Shown: positions 8,050 to 17,216, numbered from the stretch's first letter. The stretch: DNA of 64,000 nucleotides from Streptomyces sp. NBC_00370 (GCF_036084755.1 NZ_CP107968.1:7634001-7698000), one strand, 5' to 3'. A program made the numbers and translations. The notes: a model not told the origin generated them from the sequence alone.

Positions 8050-8101
8050 ACCAGCCACAGCACCGAAACTTCCGCAGCCCATCCACAGCGAAGGAACAGC
8101 C

Positions 8102-9442
8102 ATGTCCCGCAAGATCCATCTCGCACTGCACCCGTACGGCGTCGGCGGCCCCGGCCAGCACGGCCTCTGGAAGGACCCGCGCGTCGCCAAGAACGCCAGC
8201 ATCGACATCAATTACTACATCCGGCAGGCACAGGCCGCCGAACACGCCCTCTTCGACGCCCTGTTCGTGGTCGACAGCCAGTTCATCAACGCCACCTACC
8301 CGGCGCACTACCTCAACCGGCTCGAACCGCTGACCCTGTTGTCGGCCGTCGCCACCCACACCAAGCACATCGGCCTGGTGGGCACGGCCAGTTCGACGTA
8401 CAACTCGCCGTTCAACCTCGCCCGCAGGTTCGCCTCGCTCGACCACATCAGCGGCGGCAGGGCCGGCTGGAACGTGGTGACGAGCTTCGACACCGGCGCC
8501 TCCAAGAACTTCGGCCTGGAGGAACACCTCGACTACACCACCCGCTACGGCCGCGCGCTGGAGTTCGTCCAGGTCGCCCGCGGGCTGTGGGACTCCTACC
8601 AGGACGGCGCCTTCCCGGCCGACGTGGAGCGGGGGGTCTTCCTCGACCCGGCCAAGCTGCACGCCCTCGACCACGTCGGTGAGCACTTCAGCGTGGCGGG
8701 CCCGCTCAACCTCTCCCGCTCCCCGCAGGGCCAGCCGGTGATCTTCCAGGCCGGGGTCTCCGAGGAGGGCCGCGACCTCGCCGCCCAGGTCGCCGAAGGC
8801 ATCTACGCCCCCGGCGGCCCGCTGGAGCAGGCGCAGGCGTACTACACCGACATCAAGAAGCGCACAGCGGCGTACGGCAGGGACCCCGAGCACATCAAGA
8901 TATTCATCCACGGCGGCCCGGTCGTCGCCGCGACCGACGAGCAGGCCAGGATCCGCGAGCGGGAGATTTTCGAGGAGGACAACGACTTCGACCGCAACCT
9001 CGCGCTGCTGGGCCGCTCCTTCGGCGCGTACGACTTCAGCAGCCACGACCTGGACGCGCCGTTCCCCGATGTGGCCCATCTCGCGGAGAAGGGCGGCAGG
9101 ACAGGCGCCTCGAAGATCATCGAGCGTGCCCGGACCGAGAACCTGACACTGCGTCAAGTCGCCCAGGGACTCAGCCAGTTCCGCCGCTCGCCGTTCGTCG
9201 GCGCGCCGCAGACCGTCGCCGACACGATCGAGCAGTGGTTCGACGCCGGCACCTTCGACGGCATCAACCTGGCCTTCCGCACCGAGGACGACATCAGCCT
9301 CTTCGTGGACGGTGTGGTCCCGATCCTGCAGAAGCGCGGCCTGTTCCGCACCGAGTATGAGGCCGACACCCTGCGCGGCAACCTCGGCCTCCCCGTCCCG
9401 GCCAACCAGAACGACCGCGAGCACCAGCTCGCGGGCAACTGA
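8102..9442 (+). CDS. NtaA/SnaA/DszA-family FMN-dependent monooxygenase
   Basis: The 446-residue protein is a luciferase-like (TIM-barrel) flavin monooxygenase of the long NtaA/DszA subclass. It shows SRKIHLALHPYGVGGPGQHGLW, the EPLTLLSAVATHTKHIGLVGTASSTY strand, and ASLDHISGGRAGWNVVTSFD, which is the most conserved block of this subclass. These enzymes use FMNH2 from a separate reductase to cleave C-N or C-S bonds (nitrilotriacetate, dibenzothiophene sulfone, dimethyl sulfide). The SsuE-like reductase at 13088 could supply FMNH2. Behind a Cys leader peptide, C-S cleavage is the better guess. The exact substrate is unknown. Confidence 0.85.
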   Translation: MSRKIHLALHPYGVGGPGQHGLWKDPRVAKNASIDINYYIRQAQAAEHALFDALFVVDSQFINATYPAHYLNRLEPLTLLSAVATHTKHIGLVGTASSTYNSPFNLARRFASLDHISGGRAGWNVVTSFDTGASKNFGLEEHLDYTTRYGRALEFVQVARGLWDSYQDGAFPADVERGVFLDPAKLHALDHVGEHFSVAGPLNLSRSPQGQPVIFQAGVSEEGRDLAAQVAEGIYAPGGPLEQAQAYYTDIKKRTAAYGRDPEHIKIFIHGGPVVAATDEQARIREREIFEEDNDFDRNLALLGRSFGAYDFSSHDLDAPFPDVAHLAEKGGRTGASKIIERARTENLTLRQVAQGLSQFRRSPFVGAPQTVADTIEQWFDAGTFDGINLAFRTEDDISLFVDGVVPILQKRGLFRTEYEADTLRGNLGLPVPANQNDREHQLAGN

Positions 9443-9451
9443 GGCCGTGCC

Positions 9452-11191
9452 ATGACCGAACTGTCCGTGACAGGCGGGCGGGACGTCCACACCGTCCGCT
9501 TCCCCGCCGACGCGCCGCCGGCGACCGTGGACGTACTCGTCGTCGGCGCGGGTCCCGTCGGCCTCGCAGCGGCCGTCGAACTGACCGCACGCGGCGTACG
9601 GGTCGCCGTCGTCGACCGCGCGCGCACCGCGACCCTGGTACGTGCCGGCGCGATGGGCCACACCCCGCGCGTCGTGGAGCACTTCCGCCGCTGGGGGCTT
9701 CTGCAGCGCATCCGGGACGCCTGGACGTACCCCACGGAGTGGAACCAGGGCACCAAACTGATCACCTCCCTCGTCGGGCACGAACTGGTGCCCCTGCCAC
9801 GCCCGTCGTTCACCGCACGGAGCGGTCCCCGGCACTCGTCGCAGGAGGCGCTCCGCCGTCCGCAGACCGTGCTCCAGCACGTCTTCCTGGAACACCTGGG
9901 GGAGCGGGGCGTCAGTGTCTCCGGCGGCTGGGAACTGCGCGACCTGCGCGAGGACGCCGACCGTGTCCACGCCGAGGTCGTGGACCCCGACTCCGGCCGG
10001 TCGCGCACCGTCAGCGCCGCGTACGTCCTGGGCGCCGACGGCGGGCGCAGCACGACGCGGCGGCTCGCCGGCATCGACAGGGAAGGGGAGCACGCCGCCG
10101 AGAAGCGACTGCGCCTGATCGTCCGCACCGGCGACGTCTCGGCCCGTATCGGCACGGCGCCGAGCGCCAGCAACATCGTCTTCAACCACAAGGCGTCCGG
10201 CTTCCTGGCCGCCGTGAGCACCCGCGAGTGGCGGGTCTACGCCGGACCGTACCCGCTCGAATACGAGCCCGGCGAGGAGGAGTTGCTGGCCTTCGGCCGC
10301 GCCGCCTTCGGATTCGACCTCGACCTCGAACTGGTCTCGGCGACGACCTTCTACCACGCCACCCGGATCGCCGAGACCTTCCGCAAGGGCCGGGTCCTGC
10401 TGGCTGGCGACGCCGCCCATGTCCGTACACCGGGCGGCAACCTCGGCGAAGGCATCGGCGACGTCGTCAACCTCGGCTGGAAACTGGCGGCCGTGCTCGC
10501 AGGACAGGCCCCCGAGACGCTGCTCGACTCGTACGACGAGGAGCGCCGCCGGCACAACTGGCGTGTCGGTGACCACGCGTTGAGCCGGGCCCGCCGCTCA
10601 CAGGCCACCCTTCAGGAGATCCGCGACGGCGGCATCCCCGACGACGCGGACCTCGGCGCCGAAGCCACCCGGCGCAGGACCGAGATCGGTGAACGGCTGC
10701 GACGCGACCGGGGGGAGGCGGTGGGCGTCACCTTCGACGAGCGCTACGACGCGTCCAGTGTGATCTGGTACGAACCCGGCCAGCTCGACTCCGAACCGCC
10801 CTGGCGCGCCGACGTCTACGAGGACGACCCGCGCCCCGGTCACCGGGCCCCCGACGGCCCGCTCGACCCGTACGGCGGCACGCTCCACGACCGCATCGGG
10901 ACCTCCTTCGCCCTGCTCGTCCTCACCGACGAGCGCGAGGTCGAGCGGGCCGTCGCGGCGGAGGCCGCGGCCAGGGCGCTGCCCTTCACCGTCGTCCATC
11001 TGAACAGCCCCGGCGCGCGCGAGGTGTACGGCGCCACCAACGTCCTCGTCCGGCCCGACCAGCACGTCGCGTGGCGCGGAACGCAACTGCCCGACACCGG
11101 CGCCGCAGGCCTCCTCGACCGGGTGCTGGCGGTGACCGGCCACGAGACAGCGAGCACCGAACTCGTGACCGCGGGCGCCGCCCGAACCTGA
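9452..11191 (+). CDS. FAD-dependent aromatic-type monooxygenase
   Basis: This 579-residue protein belongs to the PHBH/MhpA/PheA group. FAD sites are visible: the Rossmann VLVVGAGPVGLAAAVEL (about 33-49), the conserved mid-domain GADGGRST (about 194-201), and RVLLAGDAAHVRTPGGNLGEG with NLGWKLAAVLAGQA. A C-terminal thioredoxin-like region (after about 460; LVRPDQHVAWRG near 530) is present, as in phenol hydroxylases. It would hydroxylate an aromatic or enol-like compound with NAD(P)H and oxygen. Its place among FMN monooxygenases suggests that the imported compound has an aromatic part or needs a second oxygenation. Confidence 0.85.
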   Translation: MTELSVTGGRDVHTVRFPADAPPATVDVLVVGAGPVGLAAAVELTARGVRVAVVDRARTATLVRAGAMGHTPRVVEHFRRWGLLQRIRDAWTYPTEWNQGTKLITSLVGHELVPLPRPSFTARSGPRHSSQEALRRPQTVLQHVFLEHLGERGVSVSGGWELRDLREDADRVHAEVVDPDSGRSRTVSAAYVLGADGGRSTTRRLAGIDREGEHAAEKRLRLIVRTGDVSARIGTAPSASNIVFNHKASGFLAAVSTREWRVYAGPYPLEYEPGEEELLAFGRAAFGFDLDLELVSATTFYHATRIAETFRKGRVLLAGDAAHVRTPGGNLGEGIGDVVNLGWKLAAVLAGQAPETLLDSYDEERRRHNWRVGDHALSRARRSQATLQEIRDGGIPDDADLGAEATRRRTEIGERLRRDRGEAVGVTFDERYDASSVIWYEPGQLDSEPPWRADVYEDDPRPGHRAPDGPLDPYGGTLHDRIGTSFALLVLTDEREVERAVAAEAAARALPFTVVHLNSPGAREVYGATNVLVRPDQHVAWRGTQLPDTGAAGLLDRVLAVTGHETASTELVTAGAART

Positions 11192-11219
11192 CCGGCCCCG
11201 TCCGAAAGGTACTCGTCCC

Positions 11220-12272
11220 ATGACCACCGAGACCCCGCGTTTCCGGCTCTGCTTCCTCACCCACGTCCAGGGCCGCAGCGACGACGTCGCCCAGACGTAC
11301 CGCAACGCCCAGGAACTCTTCGTCGTCGCCGACGAACTCGGCTTCGACGTCGGCTGGGTGGCCCAGCACCACGTACCGCTCGGCGGTGGCGGCCTCTCCT
11401 CACCGTGGACCTTCCTCGCCCACGCCGCCGCGCGGACCGAGCGGATCCGGCTCGGCACCGCCATCACGGTCCTCCCGCTGGAGGACCCCGTCCGGCTCGC
11501 CGAGGACGTCGCCACCGTCGACACCCTCAGCGGAGGCCGTGTCGAGATCGGCGTGGGCAGCGGCGCCAACAGCCAGGAGTACGCCGCCTTCGGCAAGGAC
11601 GTCGCCCGCAAGCGCGAGCTGACGAGCGAACATCTCGACGTGCTGCGCGCCGCCCTGGCCGGCGAGGAGGTGCGCACACCGGACTTCCGTATCCAGCCGC
11701 GGCCTGCCGACTTCACCGACCGGATCTGGCAGGGCGTCTTCAGCGGCGGCGGCGCCGAGTACGCGGCGGCCGGCGGCTCGAACCTGCTGCTCAACCGCGC
11801 CGCGTACGGCTTCGACGCCCCCACCGACGAGGTGCAGCGGCCCTGGGCCGACGCCTACCTCGCCGCCTGGGACCGGCCGGGACGCCCCCGGATCGGGCTG
11901 TCCCGGTTCGTGTTCCCCGCGAAGGACCGCCGCACGGCGCTGCGCCACATCAGCGACGACGTCCACCGGGCGGCGCTGCGCATGGCGAAGAGCGGCGCCT
12001 TCCCCCAGGACGTCGACGTGGCCGAGGCACTGCGCCGCTTCCACTCGTTCTACGGCCACCCCGACGAGATCGTCACCGCGCTGCGGCAGGAGAAGGTACT
12101 GCCCGTCGCGACCGACCTCATCACCCAGTTCAACCCCGCGGTCCCCGACCACGAAGCCGCGGTCCGCGCCCTGGAACTCATCGCGACCGAGGTGGCCCCC
12201 GCCCTGGGCTGGACACCGGCGGCGAAGCGCGCCCGCCACCTGGAATCCGTGCCCCACCCCGCAGGAGTATGA
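11220..12272 (+). CDS. LLM-class flavin-dependent oxidoreductase
   Basis: The 350-residue luciferase-like protein shows the bacterial luciferase fold: ELGFDVGWVAQHHV (position of the conserved EHH region), RIRLGTAITVLPLEDPVRLAEDVATVDTLSGGRVEIGVGSG, and a PDEIVTALR segment near the C-terminus. It is shorter than and distinct from the NtaA-like enzyme at 8102, so the operon has two FMNH2 users. A GAAAGG ribosome site precedes ATG 11220. The next gene begins 2 bp after its stop. Role: second oxygenation or desulfonation step, inferred only from context. Confidence 0.85.
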   Translation: MTTETPRFRLCFLTHVQGRSDDVAQTYRNAQELFVVADELGFDVGWVAQHHVPLGGGGLSSPWTFLAHAAARTERIRLGTAITVLPLEDPVRLAEDVATVDTLSGGRVEIGVGSGANSQEYAAFGKDVARKRELTSEHLDVLRAALAGEEVRTPDFRIQPRPADFTDRIWQGVFSGGGAEYAAAGGSNLLLNRAAYGFDAPTDEVQRPWADAYLAAWDRPGRPRIGLSRFVFPAKDRRTALRHISDDVHRAALRMAKSGAFPQDVDVAEALRRFHSFYGHPDEIVTALRQEKVLPVATDLITQFNPAVPDHEAAVRALELIATEVAPALGWTPAAKRARHLESVPHPAGV

Positions 12273-12273
12273 G

Positions 12274-13038
12274 ATGACCGAGTACACCGACCACCACGCC
12301 CCCGAGGGGCTGCGCACCCGCGGCACGATCGTCGTGGTGCCCGGCCGGGGGGAGACCCGGGCGACCTACGCGCGGTTCGGCAGGCGGCTCGCCGCCGATG
12401 CCTACCGGGTACGTGTCGTCGACGCCCCGGACAGCCAGGAGCTGACCGGCCCGTTGAGCGGCTTCGGCGCCCGGCTCGCCGACGCCGTCGAGGACACGGC
12501 CACCCCGGACGGTGTCGTCCGCCCGGTCGTCGTGGTGGGAGCCGACACCGGCGCCGTCGCCGTGGCGGCGCTCCTCGGCCAGGACGGCAGCCCGGCGGGC
12601 GGGCGGCCGGACGCCGTGGTCCTCGCCGGTCTCCCCGGCCCCAACGCCACGGCCAGAGGAGGAAGTTGGGACGACGAACTCGACGTACGCACCTCCTGCC
12701 CCGCCCACCGCGGCACCCTCACCGACGACTCCGGCGTGCGGCGGGGCGCGCTCGGCACGGCGGTCCCCGAGGCACTGCTCACCGCCGCCTACGACAGCGA
12801 ACTCGGCGTTCCCGCCCTGATCCTGACCGGTGACACCGATCCGCTCGCGGACGGTGAGGCGCTCGTGCGCGCCGCCAAGTCCCAGACACGCGCCCGCCTT
12901 TCGGTGGTCCGCGGCGCCCACCACGACGTACTGAACGACCTGCAGCACCGCTCGGTCGCCGCCGAGACCGTCACCTTCCTGGAGACACTGCGCAACGACC
13001 TCGTCCCGCTCATCGCCGTGGAGACCAGCGCGTGGTGA
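12274..13038 (+). CDS. alpha/beta-hydrolase-fold protein with Asp in the nucleophile elbow
   Basis: The 254-residue protein shows an alpha/beta-hydrolase layout: strand TIVVVPGRGETRATYARFGRRLA with a possible oxyanion turn, then VVVVGADTGAVAVAALL where the nucleophile elbow G-x-Nu-x-G reads GADTG (Asp 91), then LILTGDTDPLADGE (acid candidate Asp 189) and VVRGAHHDVLND (His 216/217). An Asp nucleophile is typical of haloalkane dehalogenases and epoxide hydrolases, while most esterases use Ser. Either this is an Asp-nucleophile enzyme or it is a non-canonical member. In the operon it could open a product released by the monooxygenases. Confidence 0.65.
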   Translation: MTEYTDHHAPEGLRTRGTIVVVPGRGETRATYARFGRRLAADAYRVRVVDAPDSQELTGPLSGFGARLADAVEDTATPDGVVRPVVVVGADTGAVAVAALLGQDGSPAGGRPDAVVLAGLPGPNATARGGSWDDELDVRTSCPAHRGTLTDDSGVRRGALGTAVPEALLTAAYDSELGVPALILTGDTDPLADGEALVRAAKSQTRARLSVVRGAHHDVLNDLQHRSVAAETVTFLETLRNDLVPLIAVETSAW

Positions 13039-13087
13039 GCGCCGCCGCCGTCCGTCCGCCTGAACACCGACGCTGAAAGGTACTTCC

Positions 13088-13645
13088 ATGGCCACCATCC
13101 TGTCCGTATCGGGCAGTCCGTCCGCCACCTCACGCACCTCGCGCCTGCTGCGCCACCTGGACGACCGGCTCCGTCAACAGGGCCACCACGTCACCGCGTT
13201 GGACGTACGCACACTGCCCGCCGAAGCGCTGCTCGGCGCGGACTTCGGGCACCCGGCCATCGTCGCCGCCACGGCCCTGTTCGCCGGGGCGGACGGGGTG
13301 GTCATCGGCACCCCCGTCTACAAGGCCGCGTACTCGGGGCTGCTGAAGTCACTGCTGGACCTGCTCCCGCAGTACGCGCTGGCCGACAAGACCGTACTGC
13401 CGCTGGCCACCGGCGGCACCACGGCCCATGTCCTCGCCATCGACTACGCGCTGCGCCCGGTGCTCAGCTCCATGGGGGCCGGGCACATCGCCCCCGGCTG
13501 GTTCACCCTCGACAAGCACCTCACGGTCGGCGAGGACGGCTCACTGACCGTCGAGCCGGTCACCGCCGAGGCACTGGCCCAGGTCACCGACAGGTTCTCG
13601 GCCGCGCTGGGCGGCCGTACCGCCGTACTCGCACCGACCGGCTGA
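13088..13645 (+). CDS. ssuE: SsuE-like NAD(P)H-dependent FMN reductase
   Basis: The 185-residue flavodoxin-fold protein begins MATILSVSGSPSATSRTSRLL and has the SsuE blocks VIGTPVYKAAYSGLLKSLLDLLPQ and LPLATGGTTAHVLAIDYALRPVLSSMGA. SsuE makes FMNH2 for alkanesulfonate monooxygenase and other two-component oxygenases. It is the last gene of the operon and is likely to feed reduced flavin to the two LLM-type enzymes encoded upstream. Its presence, with the Cys leader peptide, is the strongest coding evidence for a sulfur-acquisition function. A GAAAGG ribosome site precedes ATG 13088. Confidence 0.9.
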   Translation: MATILSVSGSPSATSRTSRLLRHLDDRLRQQGHHVTALDVRTLPAEALLGADFGHPAIVAATALFAGADGVVIGTPVYKAAYSGLLKSLLDLLPQYALADKTVLPLATGGTTAHVLAIDYALRPVLSSMGAGHIAPGWFTLDKHLTVGEDGSLTVEPVTAEALAQVTDRFSAALGGRTAVLAPTG

Positions 13646-13740
13646 GTACGAGGCCGCCGGGGCTCGGGCCCGTCCGCGGCGGGGAAAGGGGGATCGGCCG
13701 TCCCTGGATCAGCTGTGCCTTCATCCGCGCCCGCGCGAGA

Positions 13741-13761
13741 TGGATCGTTGGAGGCGATCCA
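13741..13761. promoter_or_regulatory. inverted repeat upstream of SDR gene
   Basis: TGGATCG and CGATCCA form perfect 7-bp arms around 7 bp, ending 25 bp before the SDR start at 13787. It could be an operator for the XRE regulator encoded downstream or a hairpin in the mRNA leader. Confidence 0.4.
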
Positions 13762-13786
13762 CCTGCCACGTAGCGAGGAGTCTTCG

Positions 13787-14548
13787 ATGAGCGAGCACAG
13801 CATTGCCCTGATCACCGGCGGGAACCGAGGGCTCGGCCGGGCCACCGCCCGCAAGCTCGCCGAGGCCGGCACCGACGTCATCGTGACGTACCGGTCGCAC
13901 AAGGACGAGGCGGCGGCGGTCGTGGACGCGGTCACCGCACTGGGCCGCAAGGCCGTCGCCCTGGAGCTGGACACGGCGGCGTCCGACACCTTTCCCGGCT
14001 TCGCGGCCGCCGTGCGGGACGCGCTGAGCGTCACGTGGGAGCGGGACACCTTCGACTTCCTGGTCAACAACGCCGGCGTGGCCGCGGTGACACCGGTCGG
14101 CGCTACCACGGCCGAGACGTTCGACCTGCTGGTGAACGTGCACTTCAAGGGGGTCTTCTTCCTCACCCAGGAACTGCTCCCGCTGCTCGCCGACGGAGGG
14201 CGGATCATCAATCTCTCGACGGGTCTCACCCGGTTCGTGGGGGAGGGCTGGTCGGTCTACGCGTCGGTCAAGACCGCGATCGAGACGTACACCACGTATC
14301 TGGCGAAGGAGCTCGGCGGACGCGGCATCAGCGTCAACGCGGTGGCCCCAGGACCGATCGGCACCGATTTCGGCGGGGGCGCGATGCGTGACGACGAGCA
14401 GTTCCGCGCGCAGCTCGCCGGGCAGACCGCCCTGGGCAGGGTGGGTGACCCGGAGGACATCGGTGGGGTGATCGCCGCCCTGCTCGCACCGGGCACCGGC
14501 TGGATCACGGCACAGCGCATCGAGGCGTCCGGCGGCACCCTGCTCTGA
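13787..14548 (+). CDS. short-chain dehydrogenase/reductase
   Basis: The 253-residue classical SDR has cofactor motif TGGNRGLG (about 9-16), NNAG, a catalytic Ser in INLSTGLTRF, and the YASVK active-site Tyr/Lys. The end, ITAQRIEASGGTLL, is the usual SDR C-terminus. The dinucleotide motif followed by a basic Arg near the second strand (VTYRS) suggests NADP(H). The start ATG 13787 has GAGGAG upstream. It is followed after about 42 bp by an XRE regulator on the same strand; SDR plus MmyB-type regulator pairs are frequent in Streptomyces and usually represent small redox-stress or detoxification units. Confidence 0.9.
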   Translation: MSEHSIALITGGNRGLGRATARKLAEAGTDVIVTYRSHKDEAAAVVDAVTALGRKAVALELDTAASDTFPGFAAAVRDALSVTWERDTFDFLVNNAGVAAVTPVGATTAETFDLLVNVHFKGVFFLTQELLPLLADGGRIINLSTGLTRFVGEGWSVYASVKTAIETYTTYLAKELGGRGISVNAVAPGPIGTDFGGGAMRDDEQFRAQLAGQTALGRVGDPEDIGGVIAALLAPGTGWITAQRIEASGGTLL

Positions 14549-14590
14549 GCCGAGGTGTCCGCAAGGCCCGACCGGAGGGAGAATCCTGCC

Positions 14591-15433
14591 ATGGACCGAG
14601 CACAACTCGCCGACTTCCTCCGCTCCCGCCGTGAGGCACTGCAACCGGAGGACGTCGGCCTGCCCCGTGGCCCCCGGCGGCGTACCCGGGGGCTGCGCCG
14701 CGAAGAGGTCGCCGCCCTGTGCGGCATGTCCGCCGACTACTACACACGCGTCGAGCAGCAGCGCGGCCCCGTACCGTCCGAGCCGATGCTCGCGGCCGTC
14801 GCCCGCGGGCTGCATCTGTCGCTGGACGAGCGCGACCACCTCTTCCGAATGGCAGGACACAACACCCCCAGCCGAGGCCTGCGCGGCGACCATGTGTCGC
14901 CCGGCATGATGCGGATCCTGGACCGGCTCCACGACACCCCGGCCCAGGTCATCACCTCGCTGGCGGAAACCCTGGTGCAGACCCGGCCCGCCGTCGCCCT
15001 GCTGGGCGACGAGGCCGGGTTCACCGGCCTCGACCGCAGCCTCTTCCACCGCTGGTTCACCGACCCCGACGCGCGGCGCGTCTATCCCGAGGCGGACCAC
15101 CCGACCCACAGCCGGATCTTCGCCTCCGAACTGCGCGCCGCCTACTCCCGGCAGGGGGCGGACTCCCGCGCCGGCCGGATCGTGGACGTCCTGCTGGAGC
15201 GGAGCGAGGAGTTCGCCGGGCTGTGGAGTGCCCACGAGATCAGCATCCGCCGCGAGGACGACCGCAAACGCATCCGACACCCCGACCTCGGCATCCTCGA
15301 ACTGCACTGCCAGGTCCTCTTCGACTTCGACCAGGTCCAGGCCCTGCTCGTCTACACCGCGACGCCCGGCACCGAAAGCCACGAGAAACTACGGCTGTTG
15401 TCGGTCGTCGGCGACCGGCAGCCGCACACCTGA
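14591..15433 (+). CDS. XRE-family regulator with MmyB-like ligand domain
   Basis: The 280-residue regulator begins MDRAQLADFLRSRREALQPEDVGL and has the helix-turn-helix GLRREEVAALCGMSADYYTRVEQ (about 37-59). The C-terminal half (about 105-270) contains the MmyB-like PAS-type fold with RWFTDPDARRVYPEAD and HPDLGILELHCQVLFDF. Some members of this family bind fatty acids or small hydrophobic ligands. GGAGGGAG lies before ATG 14591, making this a better start than the GTG at 14555. It probably controls the SDR gene upstream. Confidence 0.85.
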   Translation: MDRAQLADFLRSRREALQPEDVGLPRGPRRRTRGLRREEVAALCGMSADYYTRVEQQRGPVPSEPMLAAVARGLHLSLDERDHLFRMAGHNTPSRGLRGDHVSPGMMRILDRLHDTPAQVITSLAETLVQTRPAVALLGDEAGFTGLDRSLFHRWFTDPDARRVYPEADHPTHSRIFASELRAAYSRQGADSRAGRIVDVLLERSEEFAGLWSAHEISIRREDDRKRIRHPDLGILELHCQVLFDFDQVQALLVYTATPGTESHEKLRLLSVVGDRQPHT

Positions 15434-15639
15434 CCGGGCGCCGCCGACGGAGTCCGTGTTTCGCTACGGATGTCACCGCTCTGTCACGCTCCGTGGAGCG
15501 GCCACAACGTGACCGCCACCCCGGGTGTCGAACTGGTCGTCAGTGAGGAACGGGCAGGTGTCCAGAGATCACGGGACATGCCCGGACACACACCACTCAC
15601 GCGTCGTACGACCAGCGCGTGATCCACGGGGAGCAGACG

Positions 15640-17205
15640 ATGACCAGCACACCGACCGACAGGCCCACCGGCACCAACTCCGCACACCCGCACGGCACGA
15701 CCGCACGTTCCCGCCGCGGCACGGCATCGGCGGCGGTCGCCGCCGCCTCCTTCCTGCTGCTCGCGGGCATCGGCATCACCGCGGCGCCCGCGGCCATGGC
15801 CGCCGTGCCGGGGGGCACCAGCGCCGCCGACCGCAACAGCGACTTCGACGGGGACGGCTACGACGACGTCCTGATCGGTGCGCCGGACGGCACCGTCAGC
15901 GGCAAGGAGGGCGCCGGATACGTCACCGTGCAGTACGGCGCCGCCAACGGCATCGGCGTCAACAACAGCGTCCCGAAGGCGCGTACGGCCGTGTTCAGCC
16001 GGTCCACCGCAGGGGTACCGGGCACGACCCGCCCGTACGACGGATTCGGCAGATCCGTCGCCACCGGCGACATCGACGGCGACGGCTACGACGACGCGGT
16101 CATCGGCGCGCCAGGCGACGAAGTGGGCACGGTCGAGAACGCGGGCCGGGTCACCGTCCTGTTCGGCTCGAAGACGGGACTGCGCACGGACCGGGCGCTG
16201 ACCATCACCTCGGCCACGCCCGACGAAGGCGCGCAGTTCGGACTCGCCGTCACCGCCGCGCGGTTCACCGGCGAGACCCCGGCCGACGTGATCGCCGTAC
16301 TCGACAACTCCGGCGCGCAGCTGTTCACGTACGACCTGGGAGTCCTGCGCCGCAGCGGCGACCTCGACACCACGGTGCGCCCGGAGGGGCGCGCGATTCA
16401 GCCGGCGTACCTGACCACCGGCGACTACGACGCCGACGGCTTCGCCGACCTGGTGATCTCCGGATACAGCCCGGACGACGGTTACGCCCAGGGCTGGTCG
16501 ACCGTCTTCGTGGGCGGCGAGAGCGGCGTCAGCCGGCTCAGAGACCTGCGCGGCGGCCTGGGCACCGCGTCGGGCGACATCAACCGTGACGGCTACGACG
16601 ACCTGGTCGTGGGGGAGTCGGGCGGCCCCGCCGACCTGCCGCAGGGCGCGGACGGCGGTGTCGTGGGCGTCTACTACGGCGGCGAGGAGGGCCCCGCGGG
16701 GCTCGAAGGGCCCGGCGGGGCTCCCGACTGGTGGACCCAGGACTCCCCGGGCGTCCCCGGCACCGCCGAGCGGGGTGACGCGTGGGGCAACGACCTCTCG
16801 GTCGCGGACGTCGACGGGGACGGCTACGCGGACGTCGCCGTCGGCGCGCCCGGCGAGGACGTGGGGACGGTCCAGGACGCGGGCGCGGTGTGGCTGCTGC
16901 GCGGCGCGGCCGAGGGACTGACCGCCACGGGCGCGCAGTCCTTCGACCAGAACACCGCGAACGTCCCCGGCGCCGCAGAGGCGGGCGACGGGTGGGGTGC
17001 TCAGATCAGGCTGGCCGACACGGACGGCGATCTCCGCTCCGAGCTGGTCGCCGCCGCCCCGGGCGAGAACACCGGCGACGGCGCGGTCTGGGTGCTGCCC
17101 GCCGGCACGAAGGGCCTGTCGGCCCTCGGCTCGTGGTCCTACGGCGCTGCCGCACTCGGCGCACCTGCGAAGGGCGCGAGCTTCGGGTCGGCCGTCGACG
17201 AGTGA
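15640..17205 (+). CDS. secreted FG-GAP / integrin-alpha-like repeat protein
   Basis: The 521-residue protein has a long basic N-terminus, a hydrophobic core ending in AAPAAMA, then a beta-propeller of FG-GAP repeats. Six calcium-loop motifs of the form D-x-D-x-D-G-[YF] are visible: DFDGDGYDD, DIDGDGYDD, DYDADGFAD, DINRDGYDD, DVDGDGYAD and the degenerate DTDGDLRSE, most followed by VxIGAPG. Such proteins are exported and bind ligands or other surface proteins through the propeller; many Streptomyces copies have no known role. GGGGAG before ATG 15640 favours this start over the GTG at 15619. The gene stands alone and converges with the next. Confidence 0.85.
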   Translation: MTSTPTDRPTGTNSAHPHGTTARSRRGTASAAVAAASFLLLAGIGITAAPAAMAAVPGGTSAADRNSDFDGDGYDDVLIGAPDGTVSGKEGAGYVTVQYGAANGIGVNNSVPKARTAVFSRSTAGVPGTTRPYDGFGRSVATGDIDGDGYDDAVIGAPGDEVGTVENAGRVTVLFGSKTGLRTDRALTITSATPDEGAQFGLAVTAARFTGETPADVIAVLDNSGAQLFTYDLGVLRRSGDLDTTVRPEGRAIQPAYLTTGDYDADGFADLVISGYSPDDGYAQGWSTVFVGGESGVSRLRDLRGGLGTASGDINRDGYDDLVVGESGGPADLPQGADGGVVGVYYGGEEGPAGLEGPGGAPDWWTQDSPGVPGTAERGDAWGNDLSVADVDGDGYADVAVGAPGEDVGTVQDAGAVWLLRGAAEGLTATGAQSFDQNTANVPGAAEAGDGWGAQIRLADTDGDLRSELVAAAPGENTGDGAVWVLPAGTKGLSALGSWSYGAAALGAPAKGASFGSAVDE

Positions 17206-17216
17206 CCGACCGCCTC

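Noticed and set aside
7970..10576. 868-codon minus-strand frame opposite the monooxygenase genes
   Set aside because: Shadow of well-recognised flavin enzyme genes on the other strand; no recognisable family or ribosome site.
8102..15433. Secondary-metabolite gene cluster because of many oxidoreductases
   Set aside because: No core synthase (PKS, NRPS, terpene, RiPP) is present; importer, SsuE and leader peptide point to nutrient acquisition.
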